A stretch of DNA of 40,162 nucleotides, taken from positions 1-40,162 of the IMG/VR virus record IMGVR_UViG_3300033141_001797, one strand, 5' to 3'. The notes beneath the pieces were generated by a model. The model had not been told where the DNA came from, did no database searches, and saw only the letters and a list, made by a program, of their open reading frames with translations. Positions 39,170 to 40,162 of this stretch are shown in pieces; positions within the stretch are counted from its first letter, which is position 1, and each line of letters starts with the position of its first letter. This DNA comes from a virus. The position numbers and the translations under genes are program-made.

Positions 39170-39304
39170 TTAATTTTCAACTGTAATTATTATCGTTATA
39201 ACTCCATTGGACTCCTTGAATATTTCTTCCGCGCGGTAATTCGTCACTTTCTTGTATCGAATATACGCTAGCAGTGATTCCTTTTGTTCGTTTGTTTCTG
39301 GCAT
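39170..39304 (-). CDS. 44-aa hypothetical protein
   Basis: Frame starting MPETNEQKESLLAYIRYKKV and ending one base before the next ATG. It fills the gap between two genes exactly. It is helical with a strand at the end (VITIIITVEN). No function recognised. Confidence 0.55.
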   Translation of the reverse strand: MPETNEQKESLLAYIRYKKVTNYRAEEIFKESNGVITIIITVEN

Positions 39305-39313
39305 TTTCAATTA

Positions 39314-39577
39314 TTATTTTGAATTCTCGTGTATTATATCACCTATCGCTATCATAATTCCAGGCAGATCATCTTTCCAGTCAATTTCCGGGTATCGCTT
39401 ACGCAGAAAATCCATTCCGAGCGGTGATATTCCATCAGCTGCAGGAACCTTGAATTTTACGATACGTCCATCTTCGGCGATTAATTTTATGCTTTCAATC
39501 TGCAGGAATTCCTGTTTTTTCTCGCCGGATAAAATTGCGTCCAGGTTTTTGTTTGTTATTTTTGATTGTAGTTTCAT
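39314..39577 (-). CDS. Hypothetical early protein next to tRNA gene
   Basis: An 87-aa protein starting MKLQSKITNKNLDAILSGEK, with beta strands in the middle (GRIVKFKVPAADGISPLGMD). The ATG is 5 nt from the tRNA 3' end, so the two are cotranscribed and the mRNA start could be produced by tRNA processing. No family recognised. Confidence 0.6.
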   Translation of the reverse strand: MKLQSKITNKNLDAILSGEKKQEFLQIESIKLIAEDGRIVKFKVPAADGISPLGMDFLRKRYPEIDWKDDLPGIMIAIGDIIHENSK

Positions 39578-39581
39578 TTTA

Positions 39582-39655
39582 TGGTCCTACGGAGATTCGA
39601 ACTCCGGACTTTGTGAGGATCAATCACGGTGTCTTCCTTACTGACCTATAGGACC
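39582..39655 (-). tRNA. tRNA, predicted anticodon GAT (Ile), atypical anticodon loop
   Basis: The 74-nt minus-strand sequence folds as a tRNA: acceptor GGTCCTA/TAGGACC with perfect 7-bp pairing, D arm GTC/GAC with a GG in the loop, anticodon stem GTGA/TCAC with a C-A mismatch at its base, loop TTGATCC, variable AAGTC, and T arm CGGAG-TTCGAAT-CTCCG. Discriminator A, no encoded CCA. Anticodon positions give GAU, but position 37 is C where a purine is normal. It may serve translation or act as a decoy for host nucleases. Confidence 0.8.
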
Positions 39656-39662
39656 TATATTA

Positions 39663-39690
39663 GCCGGGAGAGGTGCAACCAACTCCCGGC
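39663..39690 (-). other. Perfect 8-bp GC-rich hairpin upstream of the tRNA
   Basis: GCCGGGAG (39663-39670) pairs with CTCCCGGC (39683-39690) around a 12-nt loop. It lies just 5' of the tRNA in the transcript. It may be a processing signal, a small RNA structure or an attenuator. No U-tract follows. Confidence 0.6.
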
Positions 39691-39713
39691 GGTGTCATTT
39701 GATCTGATGACTC

Positions 39714-39866
39714 TTATATTGCCTTCATTGCATTTGCGAATCTTGCCGCCTCGTCAGCGGATAACAATATTTCTTCTTTGCCGACTGTGATAAGTATTGA
39801 GTTTGATAATCTCTCGGCATAGATTTTTTTATCCTTTGTTGTTGAATCTGCTTGGATTTTCATCAT
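39714..39866 (-). CDS. 50-aa hypothetical protein
   Basis: Reads MMKIQADSTTKDKKIYAERL and continues SNSILITVGKEEILLSADEA to a helix with FANAMKAI at the end. A longer frame starts further upstream but overlaps the previous gene. The strand-helix pattern is that of many small phage proteins. Function unknown. Confidence 0.55.
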   Translation of the reverse strand: MMKIQADSTTKDKKIYAERLSNSILITVGKEEILLSADEAARFANAMKAI

Positions 39867-39882
39867 TATTTTAATTTTTGTT

Positions 39883-40056
39883 TTATGTGATTTCATATAT
39901 TTCTTTAATTTTTTTATCCTTAAGAATCCATTCACGCATATCATCCATATTTATTCTTGTCTGATTCTTATGTTTTTTAGTGCATATTGGTCCCATTCCT
40001 GAATTTATTGATTTTATGTTTGTTAATGTCCGTCCGCATCTTTTACATTTTATCAT
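39883..40056 (-). CDS. 57-aa DUF6011-like zinc protein
   Basis: Begins MIKCKRCGRTLTNIKSINSG, followed by MGPIC. The pattern C-x2-CGR-x-L-x(5)-S-x3-G-x-GP-x-C is typical of DUF6011-like small zinc proteins of phages and archaea. Strong Shine-Dalgarno GGGAGGT 5 nt before the ATG. It overlaps the end of the gene spanning the join. Probably nucleic-acid binding. Confidence 0.75.
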   Translation of the reverse strand: MIKCKRCGRTLTNIKSINSGMGPICTKKHKNQTRINMDDMREWILKDKKIKEIYEIT

Positions 40057-40162
40057 TTTTACCTCCCTTATCCAATTCTAAAAAAATATTCCCGTTCTCG
40101 TCTCTATATTCAGAATACCGCATAGTGTAATTCTTTTCATACCTGGTTCCGGGGTCTATCGT
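40043..40162 (-). CDS. Membrane-anchored small protein, 3' part (spans genome join)
   Basis: This is the continuation of the gene beginning at 240. The 63 bases 40100-40162 duplicate 1-63, and the frame continues for 18 residues before TAA at 40043-40045. The overlap with the next gene's ATG at 40056 is 14 nt. See the entry for 1-240. Confidence 0.8.
   Translation of the reverse strand, partial: TIDPGTRYEKNYTMRYSEYRDENGNIFLELDKGGKNDKM
40100..40162. repeat. Right copy of 63-bp terminal direct repeat
   Basis: Exact copy of bases 1-63. It indicates a circular unit length of 40,099 bp. Whether it is a real terminal redundancy or an assembly overlap cannot be told from sequence alone. Confidence 0.97.

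Noticed and set aside
39582-39655. Provirus attachment site in the tRNA gene
   Set aside because: The tRNA is complete within the viral genome and no integrase is recognised, so nothing beyond the tRNA itself supports an att site.

Overview
The window is very probably the complete genome of a head-tailed archaeal virus (Caudoviricetes, siphovirus-like). The first 63 bases recur exactly as the last 63 (1-63 = 40100-40162), and a 99-codon gene reads without interruption across the join, so the molecule is circular or circularly permuted with a unit length of 40,099 bp. Every gene I can support lies on the minus strand, so the genome is read from high to low coordinates. An archaeal host is suggested by TATA-type promoter elements, U-rich terminators, Shine-Dalgarno sequences of the GGTG/GAGGT type, a tRNA gene without encoded CCA, secreted proteins dense in N-glycosylation sequons, and a possible archaeosortase-type C-terminus. 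A CRISPR-repeat-like element resembling, from memory, repeats of Methanosarcina-type archaea hints at a methanogenic or ANME-like euryarchaeon. This host assignment is inference.

Layout in transcription order. (1) From 4.8 kb down through the join to 38.5 kb lie many small early or accessory genes: a hexapeptide-repeat protein, DNA-binding and zinc-ribbon proteins, a small DNA methyltransferase, a possible OB-fold protein, a coiled-coil protein, a tRNA gene and tiny membrane peptides. (2) From 38.4 to 35.9 kb lie two conserved phage genes, a Ser/Arg-repeat ORF, a ParB-methyltransferase fusion and a small-terminase candidate. (3) At 35.7-35.2 kb is a single coiled-coil gene. (4) From 35.1 to 5.2 kb runs the late block: large terminase, T4 Rnl1-type RNA ligase, portal, a 1166-aa LamG/Ig-like surface protein, MuF head protein, prohead protease with nested scaffold, major capsid protein, decoration candidates, a cassette of secreted or membrane proteins (19.4-14.7 kb), connector and neck proteins, a homing endonuclease, tail terminator, tail tube, frameshifted tail-assembly chaperone, a short tape measure, distal tail and hub proteins, and small membrane proteins that are the best lysis candidates.

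Regulation is unusually readable. A 20-bp element (part of an almost invariant 35-36-bp sequence in three of four cases) sits 41-45 bp upstream of the first start codon of four early transcription units (2280, 4792, 35717, 38437) but not before the late block, so a shared regulator probably controls the early units.

The most unusual points are: a CRISPR-repeat-like pair between the tail tube and tail chaperone genes (possible RNA-based anti-CRISPR or relic mini-array); RNA ligase plus a viral tRNA with an atypical anticodon loop; a MuF protein with a C-terminal helix-turn-helix; several in-frame simple-sequence repeats; and a 372-bp non-coding region at 4793-5164 that could be an origin or control region. 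I recognise no integrase, polymerase, helicase or cell-wall lytic enzyme.
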